Positions 20,101 to 30,000 are shown, counted from the stretch's first letter. The stretch is 64,000 bases of DNA from Prevotella sp. (GCA_017471465.1 JAFUTI010000002.1:1-64000); one strand, 5' to 3'. Made by a program: numbers and translations. Notes: generated by a model from the letters alone, not told the origin.

Positions 20101-22204
20101 GGTAGTCCGCAACCGAAATGGTGTGGTCATCTCTGCCATCAACGGTCTCTACCAAAACGGCTACCATACGGCAGACATCGCCTGGCAGTATCAGTTCTCG
20201 ACCAAGGGTTTTACATCAGTTCAGTTTATTGGTGACGTATGCGCTAAGAACGCAGCCACGAAACAGTATAAAGCTCTCATCAGTGTCGACGGCAGTGCGT
20301 TTACTGAACTGAAGGCCGCCTGGGAAGTAACAGCCAACGTCGCCAACCCCATCGTCCTCGAGTTGCCTGCTGAGGCTGTCGGCAAGGACTTGGTGACCAT
20401 CCGCATCACCGGTTGCGGCGACGAGGTATACAATACCGGCTATGCTTTCGACAAGACCTTCGACGGTCTGCGCTATAGCGACCACTCGGAGTCGGGCGTA
20501 GGCAATGTCTATGTGCTGGGCGACGCTGAGGTTATTGCCGACGAGGAGGCTCCTGTTGTGACGGCTACCGTTCCTGCCAACAACGCCACGGGCATCAGTG
20601 CAACGGGAAAGATTACCGTCTCGTTCAACGAGAAGATTCAGGCCGGCCAGAGCAATGGTCTGGCAATGATGAACGGCAAGGTGATGGATCCAGTCTGGAG
20701 CAACCGCTCGGTATCGTTCAACTACAGCAATCTGGACTACAATACGCAGTACACCTTCCAGATGCCTGCCGGCTACGTAGAAGACAAGTCGGGCAACCAA
20801 TTGGCTGAGGTCGTGACCATCACATTCACCGTCATGGACCGACCGACAATCGCCAAGAGCACCTACGACTTCATTGTGCCCGACATGGGCACCATCGATG
20901 AGGCCCTGGCTGCTGCCAACGGCCGTGCCGACAAGAATACACGTTTCCGTGTGTTCATCAAGAATAGCACCGAACCCTACGCCTTCCATCCCGAAGGAAA
21001 GGTCATCGGCGGTGACGACAAGGAGTATGACAATCCCACCTCTGTGCTGACGGCTGCCAACACCAGCTTCATCGGTGAGAGCATCGAGGGCGTCGTGCTG
21101 ACCAACGTCACTCCTGATGCCACATGGAACAACGGCTTCGGGCAGGCTTGTCCACTGGAGGGTATCGGCAAGGGTGACGTGTTGCAAATCAAGGGTGCTA
21201 ACAGCTACTTCCAGAACCTAACCATCAAAACCTCGATGGGTGATGCCCACGGTCGCGACATTGCCGTCAACGACCAGTCGAACCGCACGATTTTCAAGGA
21301 TGCATGTCTGTGGGGATATCAAGACACATACGTGTCGAACAACCAGAACGGCAAGTTCTACTTCGAGGGTGGCATCATCCGTGGACGTACGGACTATGTC
21401 TGTGGCAAAGGCGACGTATATTATAATAAGGTGACCTTCCGTCAGGTGAAAGGCGGCTATCTGGCCGTACCTTCTGTGCCGAAGAAGTATGGCTACATCT
21501 TCCAGAGCTGTAAGATAGACGGAGACACAAATGACGTCAGCGGCAGCTACACCCTTGGACGCCCTTGGGGTAGCGGCACCCCTATCGCCCTGTTTATCGA
21601 CACTGAGATGGCTGTCGTCCCCAGCACGATTGGCTGGAACGAGATGTCTAACGGCTGGCCCAAGCGCTTCGCAGAATACGGTTCACACACCTCGAAAGGT
21701 GCCAGCATAGACCTCAGTGGCCGCAAGACCGTCTTCGGCGATGGCCATGCGAACAATCCTGTGCTGACTGCCGAGGAGGCTGCCGAGCCTACGTTGGAGA
21801 CTGTCATGGGGCAGGACGACCAGTGGCAGCCCACGCTGCTCACCGAGCAGGCTCCCGTCCCCACAAATGTCGTAGCCAACACCTCTACACTGTCTTGGGA
21901 CAACAGCGCCTATGCCCTGCTGTGGGCCGTCTGCAAAGATGGCAACGTCATCGGTTTCACCACTACGCCAACCTATACTGTTCAGGAGAATGGCACGTAT
22001 ACCGTTCGTGCCGCCAACGAGATGGGTGGACTAAGCGCCCCCTCACTGGCTGTTGAAGTGACTGGCGTTACCGGTATTAGCGCTACGCTAAAGAATCATG
22101 AAAAGGGGAAAGACAACGCGTCCTACAACTTGAACGGCCAGAAGGTAGGTGCAGGCTACAAGGGACTTGTCATCAAGGATGGCGTCAAGGTTGTGATAAA
22201 GTGA
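17153..22204 (+). CDS. Secreted multidomain pectin esterase: CE12 (GDSL) acetylesterase fused to CE8 pectin methylesterase
   Basis: 1,683 residues. After a signal peptide (to about SAKK), residues 22-280 form an SGNH/GDSL domain of rhamnogalacturonan-acetylesterase type: HTLGDSTMA, GGRDSRGG, QFAHNDG and the Asp-His pair in DNTHYN. The middle, about 280-1230, is non-catalytic: beta-sandwich domains, two InlB-like modules (about 769 and 846; GYRFKEWQDATG) and a Big_5-like Ig domain (about 1133-1232; PVVTATVPANNATGIS). CE8 occupies about 1235-1510 with YQDTYVS, DYVCGKG and LGRPWG; the usual DFIFG is DYVCG here, but the catalytic Asp remains. The tail YNLNGQKV...KDGVKVVIK is sorting-signal-like. 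It would remove both acetyl and methyl esters from pectin outside the cell. Confidence 0.88.
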   Translation: MKAKLLFLMGLVVLLASTGSAKKVHTLGDSTMAPYDESATNTRGWGMYFGNFLTNGWTSINYAKGGRDSRGGYNELWQNAKNNVEAGDYVLIQFAHNDGKYNGVDNLELQAYYTGKGDAANAAAVKSDGRGTTPATTYKQCLKQIVDAVKEKGATPILVSAVCRCYFTNGAAPITRVGRHDLGNKYDAIVDGVLKTGQSVPESDHTWDYSYQMEQLATELGVAFIDMTTATKNLYESYGSYNKCYAALFDKGAETDNTHYNLTGALTAARLCAQLIKDKGILTDAIVIPTDLSFNPTAAGMGDVYVGQSAIKELTLSGLGLEPATGTITITPSEGILLSTDKQNWQNTLEVSYESGTLIKTFYAKVAATAVGVFNGKVTATLGNKTAVANVTMNAIELGGGDPFTVTWTLTSNDNAVVDGHATADAAKVEGLVKYGNNSQKGLMSSTSEGGAWVKAEDDSPNQYVQFTVTAPDGRKLDINHIAMKVGGHGGNGMRCHVYYSTDGFVTRTTIYSPGSMTSGVMNEVDVTPVIKMEEGDQLQIRVYPWYTSDATGKWICISDVIVGGQSKDAAGVNFTGTISYALDKGGLNQGDDIVFTPNELAAGFVGKTWTAGSGLTVENTVNYRGASGEANIPQTRIYNGTGASLSSSAGVDNTLMLTLSPEDGFSFVPTRLSFQAARYGTDGGNIGASVDAGEMHVDLVTNASVNRDGKGLTVASFSEEITGVTATADKPLKINFSFLGLGNTKQMGLSNVVIEGTLVGAATQATKYLLTTQVVPAEAGSVARNPDLEQYKEGTQVELRATKNFGYRFKEWQDATGATVSTDAVTTVTMDSEKTMKAVFEAIPVYKVTTDVTNDADRELGSITLTPNDHNGQYEAGTKITATANESKILKFLSWTDENENSGAAASRELTVNNDMMLVANYEVQDFIAVFDASKVNTYAYTSTAEYPFDADETWDANRNAKASVVKMTDGTPCYTQNGGTPVVRNRNGVVISAINGLYQNGYHTADIAWQYQFSTKGFTSVQFIGDVCAKNAATKQYKALISVDGSAFTELKAAWEVTANVANPIVLELPAEAVGKDLVTIRITGCGDEVYNTGYAFDKTFDGLRYSDHSESGVGNVYVLGDAEVIADEEAPVVTATVPANNATGISATGKITVSFNEKIQAGQSNGLAMMNGKVMDPVWSNRSVSFNYSNLDYNTQYTFQMPAGYVEDKSGNQLAEVVTITFTVMDRPTIAKSTYDFIVPDMGTIDEALAAANGRADKNTRFRVFIKNSTEPYAFHPEGKVIGGDDKEYDNPTSVLTAANTSFIGESIEGVVLTNVTPDATWNNGFGQACPLEGIGKGDVLQIKGANSYFQNLTIKTSMGDAHGRDIAVNDQSNRTIFKDACLWGYQDTYVSNNQNGKFYFEGGIIRGRTDYVCGKGDVYYNKVTFRQVKGGYLAVPSVPKKYGYIFQSCKIDGDTNDVSGSYTLGRPWGSGTPIALFIDTEMAVVPSTIGWNEMSNGWPKRFAEYGSHTSKGASIDLSGRKTVFGDGHANNPVLTAEEAAEPTLETVMGQDDQWQPTLLTEQAPVPTNVVANTSTLSWDNSAYALLWAVCKDGNVIGFTTTPTYTVQENGTYTVRAANEMGGLSAPSLAVEVTGVTGISATLKNHEKGKDNASYNLNGQKVGAGYKGLVIKDGVKVVIK

Positions 22205-22231
22205 TTATCAAAACAGCTATCAGATAGACAC

Positions 22232-22266
22232 AAAAAAATCGGGGCGCTTGCCCCGATTTTTTTTTA
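22232..22266. terminator. Bidirectional intrinsic terminator
   Basis: Stem TCGGGGC (22239-22245) and GCCCCGA (22250-22256) with loop GCTT, flanked by a seven-A tract and a T-tract that extends the pairing. It serves the convergent CE12-CE8 and GH57 genes. Confidence 0.95.
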
Positions 22267-22271
22267 TCATG

Positions 22272-23627
22272 TTATTCTGCTTTCTTTGTCGATGTCTTCT
22301 TTGCGGCAGGTTTCTTTGCAGGTTTTGCTGCCTCATACTTCTCGAGCTTAGCCTTCAGACGGGTAATCTCCTTGTCCTTCAGTTCTATCTCGTCACCTTG
22401 GTTCTTGATAGTGGTGAGCAACCCCTCCAGCTCGTCGTTGTCGATGTCGAGCGGATAGAGGGCATTTACACGATTGATGAAGTCGCCCAAGATGTTCATG
22501 TAGTTGGTGAAGGCGTCGAACGGACCGCTATAGATGCCACGGTCAAGACCGACATTCGAAGGCTTCGTAGTCATAAAGCGGAAGTTGTTACTGGCCTGCA
22601 GGTAGTCCCAGTCCTGATTGATACGTGCATCGTTGGCGATACGCAGGCGGTCGGCCACGCTATAAAGCTTGTTGAAAGCCTCACGCTGCATAGCGTTGCC
22701 AAGCCAGCAGGAGCAGTCACGCTCTTCGTCGACCCACGACAGCGTGTCGGGCACGTCGACAGCTCCCACGCTGGGCACCTTCATGCAGATCTCCGTAGGC
22801 GTTGCGAAGTCGATACCCTTCTCCTTGGCGCAGGCGGGCAGTGCCTTGAGGAAATCGAGAATATTCGAACTGAGCGGCTGAGCGATACCAAGGGCTGAGA
22901 GTTCCATGAAGATATTGACAATCTTCTCTTCCTCAGGCAGTCGGGCTATGCGGTCGATGTAAGCATCGGCAAACAGGGGATAGCCCTCCCACTCAGCATT
23001 ATTAAAGCGCAGCGAGATATCGTCGGACAACTCCACATCGCGAAGCAACAGCTTCAGGTTGGGAGCGATGTTACAGTTGTAGACATAGTGAGGCGACTTC
23101 CATCCGAGCACGTGCTTGGCACCCTCGGTGAGCATACCCTTAAAGCCCATGGCGGCAATCTGTGAACCAATGTCATCGCTGTAGATGAGCGATGAGTTGC
23201 GGGCCACCGTCGGTTTCTGTCCGAAGAGCTCCTCTATCTTGGCACACTGCTTCTTCACATCCAGTGCAAAAGTCTCCTCGTTGGCCAGCGACGACAGACC
23301 GTGACTATAAGGCTCGGCGAGGAACTCTACACAGCCTGTCTGTGCCAGTTCCTGTAGTTTCTCAATAACCTGCGGTGCGTGCATCTCCAACTGTTCAATG
23401 CCAGTACCTGAGAGCGAGAAGGCCACCTTGAAGAACTTACCGTGCTCGGCTATCATGTCGCCAATGGCTGTGAGTGCCGGCATATAGCTACGCTCAGCAA
23501 TGTCAGTGATGCTACGCTCGTTTTCATAATCATCATAGTAATAATGGTCGGCACCGATGTCAAAGAAACGGTAGCGCTTCAGATGAATAATCTGATGTAT
23601 CTCGAAATATAAACAAATTGTTTTCAT
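22272..23627 (-). CDS. GH57 family alpha-amylase / alpha-glucan hydrolase
   Basis: 451 residues, no signal peptide, so cytoplasmic. The start MKTICLYFEIHQIIHLKRYRFFDIGADHYYYDD and FLAEPYSHGLSSL belong to the GH57 (beta/alpha)7 barrel group found next to glycogen genes in Bacteroidales. It probably hydrolyses or rearranges intracellular alpha-1,4 glucan. A coiled segment (about 405-430) and a basic Ala/Lys tail (AAKPAKKPAAKKTSTKK) end the protein; the tail is not part of the catalytic fold. It is the last gene of the leftward glycogen operon; the 35 nt spacer to the glycosyltransferase consists largely of a 7-mer repeat. Confidence 0.88.
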   Translation of the reverse strand: MKTICLYFEIHQIIHLKRYRFFDIGADHYYYDDYENERSITDIAERSYMPALTAIGDMIAEHGKFFKVAFSLSGTGIEQLEMHAPQVIEKLQELAQTGCVEFLAEPYSHGLSSLANEETFALDVKKQCAKIEELFGQKPTVARNSSLIYSDDIGSQIAAMGFKGMLTEGAKHVLGWKSPHYVYNCNIAPNLKLLLRDVELSDDISLRFNNAEWEGYPLFADAYIDRIARLPEEEKIVNIFMELSALGIAQPLSSNILDFLKALPACAKEKGIDFATPTEICMKVPSVGAVDVPDTLSWVDEERDCSCWLGNAMQREAFNKLYSVADRLRIANDARINQDWDYLQASNNFRFMTTKPSNVGLDRGIYSGPFDAFTNYMNILGDFINRVNALYPLDIDNDELEGLLTTIKNQGDEIELKDKEITRLKAKLEKYEAAKPAKKPAAKKTSTKKAE

Positions 23628-23630
23628 AAT

Positions 23631-23658
23631 CTATAAACTATAAACTTTAAACCATAAA
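23631..23658. repeat. Four-unit 7-mer repeat between the GH57 and glycosyltransferase genes
   Basis: Units CTATAAA, CTATAAA, CTTTAAA, CCATAAA, 28 nt in total, fill the spacer directly ahead of the GH57 start codon. Confidence 0.85.
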
Positions 23659-23662
23659 CTAA

Positions 23663-24934
23663 TTACTGTTCCCAGCCGAGCGTACGGCGATAGAGAGTAC
23701 GAATCCAGCGGCCCACCTTCTCCCAGGTAATCTGGTCTACCTCACGCTTGCCCTCATCCTTAAGATACTGGAAGAGCGACTCGTTATGGCAGATAGAGTA
23801 GATGGCATCGGCCAGGGCGTGAATGTCCCAATAGTCAACCTTGATGCAGTTGTCAAGAATCTCAGCACAGCCGGACTGTTTGGAAATAATCGACGGCGTA
23901 CCACACTGCATAGCCTCCAGCGGAGAGATGCCAAACGGTTCACTCACAGACGGCATTACGTATACATCAGATGCCTTCAGGCACTCATACACCTGCTTGC
24001 CGCGCATAAAGCCCGGGAAGTGGAAACGGTCGGCAATGCCACGTTCGGCAGCCAAATGAATCATGGCGTCCATCATGTCGCCAGAGCCAGCCATACAGAA
24101 ACGGACATTACGCGTGCGGTGTAGCACCATCGTAGCAGCCTCGACGAAATACTCAGGCCCCTTCTGCATGGTGATACGTCCAAGGAACGTGACGACCTTC
24201 TCCTTGCCCGTGTGGTCAGGACGTGGAATGTCCTGATACTCCTGTGGCAAGGGATAGACGGCATTGTGGACGGTGAAACACTTACGCGGATCCTGATGAT
24301 ACTGGTTAATCACCGTCTGACGTGTCAGTTCCGAGACACACATGATGCAGTCGGCCCAGTCCATACCGTTCTTCTCGATACCATAGACGGTGGGGTTCAC
24401 CTTACCACGTGAACGGTCGAAGTCGGTAGCATGGACATGGATGCACAAGGGCTTTCCACTAACCTGCTTGGCGTGGATGCCAGCGGGGAAGGTCAGCCAG
24501 TCATGGGCGTGAATGATGTCGAACTCCTCAGTACGTGCCACCTGACCGGCGATTATCGAGTAGTTGTTGATTTCCTCGTGCAGGTTGCCTGGGTAACCGC
24601 CGGCAAACTCCATAGCGCCCAGGTCGTTGACATTCATGTAGTTAAAGTCGGCATAGATATGATCACGCAACTTGAAATAGTAGTCGGGATCCATGATGTT
24701 GCCTACACGCTGTTTCACATAGTCATAGTCCACATCACGCCAGGCAATGGGTACGGCGTTCATCGCCACGATGCGGCAGGCATGCTGACTCTCGTCGCCG
24801 AACGGGTGCGGCAGACAGAGCACTGTCTCAATGTCGCCCTGAGCCTTCAGACCCTCTGAGATGCCATAATTAGCGGTAGCCAGTCCACCAAACACGTGAG
24901 GAGGATACTCCCATCCAAACATTAGTACTTTCAT
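23663..24934 (-). CDS. Glycosyltransferase, GT-B fold (glycogen/starch synthase-like)
   Basis: 423 residues. The N-terminus MKVLMFGWEYPPHVFGGLATANYGISEGL is the glycine-rich acceptor loop of GT4/GT5 enzymes. The C-terminal half has FLGRITMQKGPEYFVEAA and the donor-binding EX7E segment (PFGISPLEAMQCGTPSIISKQSGCAEIL). Between a debranching enzyme and GH57 it most probably extends glycogen from a nucleotide-glucose; the exact donor is not determined. The start is supported by an AGGAGG Shine-Dalgarno (24944-24949), rare in this window, 9 nt upstream. Confidence 0.85.
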   Translation of the reverse strand: MKVLMFGWEYPPHVFGGLATANYGISEGLKAQGDIETVLCLPHPFGDESQHACRIVAMNAVPIAWRDVDYDYVKQRVGNIMDPDYYFKLRDHIYADFNYMNVNDLGAMEFAGGYPGNLHEEINNYSIIAGQVARTEEFDIIHAHDWLTFPAGIHAKQVSGKPLCIHVHATDFDRSRGKVNPTVYGIEKNGMDWADCIMCVSELTRQTVINQYHQDPRKCFTVHNAVYPLPQEYQDIPRPDHTGKEKVVTFLGRITMQKGPEYFVEAATMVLHRTRNVRFCMAGSGDMMDAMIHLAAERGIADRFHFPGFMRGKQVYECLKASDVYVMPSVSEPFGISPLEAMQCGTPSIISKQSGCAEILDNCIKVDYWDIHALADAIYSICHNESLFQYLKDEGKREVDQITWEKVGRWIRTLYRRTLGWEQ

Positions 24935-24943
24935 ATAGCGTTT

Positions 24944-24949
24944 CCTCCT
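24944..24949 (-). promoter_or_regulatory. Shine-Dalgarno AGGAGG of the glycosyltransferase gene
   Basis: The minus strand reads AGGAGG, with 9 nt between it and ATG 24934. It lies just downstream of the stop of the debranching enzyme gene. Most genes here lack such a site, which suggests this one is translated independently within the operon. Confidence 0.7.
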
Positions 24950-24950
24950 A

Positions 24951-26900
24951 TTACTTTTGATACGAATACTTCTCCAAGAGCTTCAGTGTGCGCAGGATTT
25001 CAGCCACATTCATGGCAAAAGCCATAGCGCCACGTCCATGGAACGGCGGGTTGCCGTCGAAAAGCTCAGAGATAGTACCGATAGCGTGATAATCGATTTC
25101 ATCCTCGTAGCCCACCATCTGCCGTTCAATAAACGACAGGCGTGAGCGCTTGTAGAGTTTCAGGCAGGCCTCCATATAGAAACCGCCAAGCCAGGGCCAG
25201 GCTGTTCCCTGGTGGTAGGCATAGTCGCGCTGGGTCTGCGGGCCGACGTACATCGGGTTGTAGCCGCCGCTCTTCGGCGACAGCGAGCGCAGCCCCTTCG
25301 GGGTGAGCAGCTCACGGGTGCAGATATCGACGACACTTTTCATCTGTTGCTGCGACAGCGGCGAATAGTCTAGGGCAACAGCGAAGATCATGTTCGGACG
25401 TACCGACCAGTCCATGTTTGTGCCATCGACATAATCGAGCAGATAGCCGTATGCATTGACAAACGTCTCAACGAACGACTGCTTGGCCAATGCTGCGCGC
25501 TGCTCCAAGTCGGCAGCCTTTTTCTGCTTTCCCTGGTCAGCCAGCATGGCAGCACAGAACTTCAGAGCGTTATACCAAAGGGCGTTGAACTCGACGATAT
25601 AGCCTGAACGCGGGACGACAGGACGTCCGTTGGCCGTGGAGTTCATCCAAGTGACGGCCTTCTGGCTGCCGTCAGAATAGACCAGGCCGTTCTCGTCGAG
25701 ACGCAGGTTCGGATGCCCACCTTTTATAATATAGTCGACAATGTCCTGCACCAGCTTGCCATAGCGCTTATAACCCTCGTCCTTGCCGGCATCCTTGACA
25801 TATTGCTGGATAGACCAGACAGCCCATAGAGGAACATCAGGCTGCTCTATCTCGTAGATTTTCACCGAGAGCGGCTTGTCCTCCATAAACTCCCGCAGGC
25901 CCTTCTCAGCCGTCTTCATCACCAGTTCAAAGTAGTCACGCTCACCGATGGCCAGTGTCAAGCCCGGCAGTGCTATAAACGTATCGCGCGCACGGGCCTT
26001 GAACCACGGATAGCCAGCCAACAGATAACGATCGTCGTTAGGCTTGCGGTTGTGGAATTGGTGAGCTGCTGTCACCAGGATATGATAGAAGTTGTCGCGG
26101 GGCACACGCAGGGCGACCTCATCGTCGAAGAGCTTCTTCAGTCCCGATGCCTTCGTCTGCGATGTAGAAGCAGCAAAGACGATAGACTCGCCTTTCTTGA
26201 TAGGCATCTCAAAATAGCCGGGTACGTAGAGATCTTCATTGGAGGCATATCCACGCTCCTGCTCCTTCGGATATTCGATACCGCGATACCAGTCGGGCAT
26301 GAAGACAAACTCGTTCTTCTTCGAGAACTGCATGTACAGGTCGGGATAGCCGGCATACATACAGGTCTTTATGCCATTGTCAACCTCTTTGTATTCACGG
26401 CTTGCGGTCATATTCTCATGGGTAAACTGACGCACAGAGCGGAAGGCCAGGAAAGGCCGGAAGCGCAGTGTCGTAGCCGAATGGGCATCTACCAGCGTAT
26501 AGCGTATGAGGATTCTGTCCTCGTAAGCCTGGAAGATAGCTTCTTTCTTTAAGATAACGCCACCGACACGATAGGTCGTTGTCGGCACGAGACTGGCATC
26601 AAACTCACGGATGTACTTGTGTCCGTTCGGACTGAAAGTGTTGCCCTGATACTTATGGAGGCCGAGGTTGAACTCCGCGCCATGCTGAATAACCGTACAG
26701 TCAAGCGACGACAACAACACATGGTTATCGTCATCAAGTTCAGGTACAGGGACCACCAGCAGACCGTGGTACTTTCGCGTGTTACAGTCTACCAGAGTAG
26801 ACGAGCTGTAGGCACCAGAACGGTTAGTACGGAGCAATTCACGACGCAGACTCTCCTGAAGGTTAGTCATCACGGCTTTTTCGAATCGTAAATAACTCAT
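24951..26900 (-). CDS. Glycogen debranching enzyme (amylo-alpha-1,6-glucosidase type, GH133)
   Basis: 649 residues, cytoplasmic. The N-terminal domain contains LRTNRSGAYSSSTLVDCNTRKYHGLLV, characteristic of bacterial amylo-1,6-glucosidases. The C-terminal (alpha/alpha)6 domain contains RYLLAGYPWFKARARDTFIALPG, SVRPNMIFAVAL and YAYHQGTAWPWLGGFYMEA. It removes alpha-1,6 branches from glycogen. It is the first gene of the three-gene leftward operon, preceded by a promoter at 26948-26979. The family assignment is firm; whether it also has transferase activity is not visible. Confidence 0.9.
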   Translation of the reverse strand: MSYLRFEKAVMTNLQESLRRELLRTNRSGAYSSSTLVDCNTRKYHGLLVVPVPELDDDNHVLLSSLDCTVIQHGAEFNLGLHKYQGNTFSPNGHKYIREFDASLVPTTTYRVGGVILKKEAIFQAYEDRILIRYTLVDAHSATTLRFRPFLAFRSVRQFTHENMTASREYKEVDNGIKTCMYAGYPDLYMQFSKKNEFVFMPDWYRGIEYPKEQERGYASNEDLYVPGYFEMPIKKGESIVFAASTSQTKASGLKKLFDDEVALRVPRDNFYHILVTAAHQFHNRKPNDDRYLLAGYPWFKARARDTFIALPGLTLAIGERDYFELVMKTAEKGLREFMEDKPLSVKIYEIEQPDVPLWAVWSIQQYVKDAGKDEGYKRYGKLVQDIVDYIIKGGHPNLRLDENGLVYSDGSQKAVTWMNSTANGRPVVPRSGYIVEFNALWYNALKFCAAMLADQGKQKKAADLEQRAALAKQSFVETFVNAYGYLLDYVDGTNMDWSVRPNMIFAVALDYSPLSQQQMKSVVDICTRELLTPKGLRSLSPKSGGYNPMYVGPQTQRDYAYHQGTAWPWLGGFYMEACLKLYKRSRLSFIERQMVGYEDEIDYHAIGTISELFDGNPPFHGRGAMAFAMNVAEILRTLKLLEKYSYQK

Positions 26901-26947
26901 AGTTCCTATTTTAAGGTTTCAATTTATTGTTTTAGGTTTTGATAGCC

Positions 26948-26979
26948 CAAAGGTAAGCATTTTTTGTAAGCCAGCCAAG
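26948..26979 (-). promoter_or_regulatory. Promoter of the glycogen operon
   Basis: Minus strand TACCTTTG (26948-26955) with CTTG (26976-26979) 20 nt upstream. The predicted leader is about 40 nt. In the rest of the 26901-27077 spacer I see no clear promoter for the rightward gene at 27078. Confidence 0.65.
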
Positions 26980-27077
26980 GAATTAAGGTTATTTAAGATA
27001 TAAACAAATAATGATGGTCAAATTAAACCATTTGCTGTTTTGAAAGTCAATTATAATAACGTAACTAATATAACCAG

Positions 27078-30000
27078 ATGATTTCTAACCAACACATACA
27101 TTATTATAAATACTTCCTAACAATAGTTACGCTGCTATTCTCTTCCTATAGCAGGGCTCAGCAACCAGCCCTGCAAGGTATCGTTGTCGATAACGAGAGT
27201 AAGAAGCCCATGTCAAGAGCGACCCTTCAGCTCTATCGTCCCGGCAAGAGAGATACCGTCTTCATTGCCGGCACACTCTCAGACGTGAAAGGTGCCTTTT
27301 CGTTCAAGAGCCTTTCGTCAGGAGACTATCTGCTGAAGACATCGTTCCTGGGATATCAGCCACAGACGAAGCGTGTCACCGTGGCAGCTCGCCGCACCAC
27401 CTCGCTAGGACAGATAGCACTAACACCGGAGGCCATCCGACTGAAGGAAGCCATCGTGACAGCCAACCTGCCCAAGATGGTCGTCAAGGACGATACCGTC
27501 GTCTACAATGCCGATGCCTTCAGCGTGCCCGAGGGAGCTGTCATCGAGGCTCTGGTAGAAGCCTTGCCAGGAGCCAAGATTGACGACGACGGCAAGATTA
27601 CCATCAACGGGAAGGAGGTCAGGAAATTCAAGATGGACGGCCGTGACTTTATGACGGGCAACAACGAGGCTGTGATGAAGAACCTGCCCTCGTACGTCAT
27701 CGACAAAGTCAAGGCCTACGACGAGAAGAGCGACCTGAGCCGTATGACAGGTGTCGATGACGGTGAGGACGACTTCGTACTGGAGTTCGTCACCAAGCGC
27801 AGTGCCCGTAACGGTCTGCAGGCTAATCCTGACATCGGTTACGGATCAGACAACCGCTATGGCATCCGTCTGACGGCCATGAAGCCCTTCGGAGCCATGC
27901 GCTACACCTTCATGGGCAATGCCAACAACGTGAACGGCCGCAACTTCTCAGGACGCGGCGGACGCGGACGTGGCAACAACCAAGGACAGCGTGAGACAAA
28001 GACCGGAGCTCTCGACATCAGTTATGAGGACGGTAAGAAGCTGAAGACCAGCGGACGTGTCACCTGGACCCGAACCGATGCCGACAACTGGAGCCGCAAC
28101 GGTTCAGAGAACTTCGTCAACACCCGCGGCGGTGCTTTCTCTAACAGTGTCAGCCAAAGCTACTCGCGCAATAACAACTGGACGGGAAACATGAACCTGC
28201 AATGGGCCATCGACTCCGTGACCAACCTGTCGTTCCGTCCCAACGTCAGTTTTTCGTCTAACGACAGCCGGTCGGCATCTACGTCGGCCTCGTTCAACGC
28301 CAATCCTTTCGACTACGTCACCGACGCACTCAGCGACGAGAGTCGTCAGGAAATGGCCGGTCGCGACCTTATCGTCAACGACCGCCGCAACAAGTCAATG
28401 AGTGAAGGCAGCTCCAAGGACATGAGTGCACAGGTACAGCTCTACCGCCGTTTCGGTACCAAAGGTCGCAATGCGGCTGTCACTGCCAACATCAGCTACC
28501 GCGACGGTTCTAACGACAACGGCAGTCTGTCGGCGGTACACCTCTATCAGCAGAAGAACCGTTTCGGCAATGACTCCACCTATCAGACGAACCGCTACAC
28601 CGCATCGGCCAACGACAACTTCAGTTACACCTTAGGTCTGGCCTATACTGAACCATTGCTGACATTCGCGCCAAAGCCGGCAGCTACCGACACAACCTCT
28701 GGCAATTCCGCTGCCAGGAGAAGCCGTGGTTCCTTTGGCCGGCGAGGTGGCGGCAACCGCTCTTTCGGGGCACAAGGACTGTTTCTGCAGGTGAACTACC
28801 GTTACCGATACAGCCACCAGAAAAACGACCCGTCGACATACGACCTGCCCGACCTCTCCGATCAGGCGTTCGTCGACCTGATGAACGAATACCACGACTG
28901 GGTCACCCTGTTCGGCGCCTTGCCCGGCCCCTACGAGACGTATCTCAGCGAACGTCTGACACGCTACTCAGAGCGCACGGAATATGGTCATAACATCGAC
29001 CTGCAAATAAGGATGGTACGCGAAAAGATCAACATGAACGCCGGTGTCAGCATCCAGCCGCAGAAGTCGCACTACATACAGCAATACTTAGGACGGCCGG
29101 TAGACACGGTACGCACAGTGACCAACTTCTCGCCTACCCTGAACCTGCGTTACCGCCACAACCAGCAGACAAACCTTCAAGTGCAGCTACGCGGACAGAC
29201 CCAGCAGCCTAACATTACCCAACTGCTCGATATCTACGACGACACAAACCCGCTGAACATCTCAATGGGTAACCCGGGCCTGAAGCCGTCGTTCACGACC
29301 AACCTGCAGGTTAACTTCCAGAAACAGCGGACACCGACATTCGTTGAAGACAGTCTCGGGTTCCAGATTCCCAAGGCACAGCGTCACTGGAGCTTCAACA
29401 CCAATGCCAACTGGCAGCGCACGAGCAACGCTATCGGCAACATTGTCACCTACAACGAGACGACTGGCGGACGCATCTCAAAACCGGAAAACATCAACGG
29501 CAACTGGAACGCTCGTGTAGGCACGTCATTCAACATCGGCCTGGACACCCTGAACCGCTGGGACGTCAGCGGCGGTATCGACGGCAGCTACAACCACCGC
29601 ATAGGCTATGTCAACCTGAACCGTACGGCCCAGCCCGACCGTAACGTCACACACACCTATAACCTCTCACCGTCGGTCTCGTTGAGTTTCCGCAACAAAT
29701 GGCTGAACATCTCGCTGAACACCCGTCTGAACTACGCCCACACAGAAAACCGTCTTCAGGCAACAAACAACCTGACGACATGGAACTACAATTATGGCGG
29801 CAACACAAAGATAACCTTCCCGTGGGGCTCAAATCTGTCTACCGATTTTCACCTCTATAGCAAACGCGGCTATAGCGACGAGAGTCTGAATACGGATGAG
29901 AAACTGTGGAACGCACAGCTGAGCCACAGTTTTCTGCGCGGTAAGAAACTGACGGTGATGCTACAGTGGTACGACATCCTCCACGAACAGAGCAACTTCA

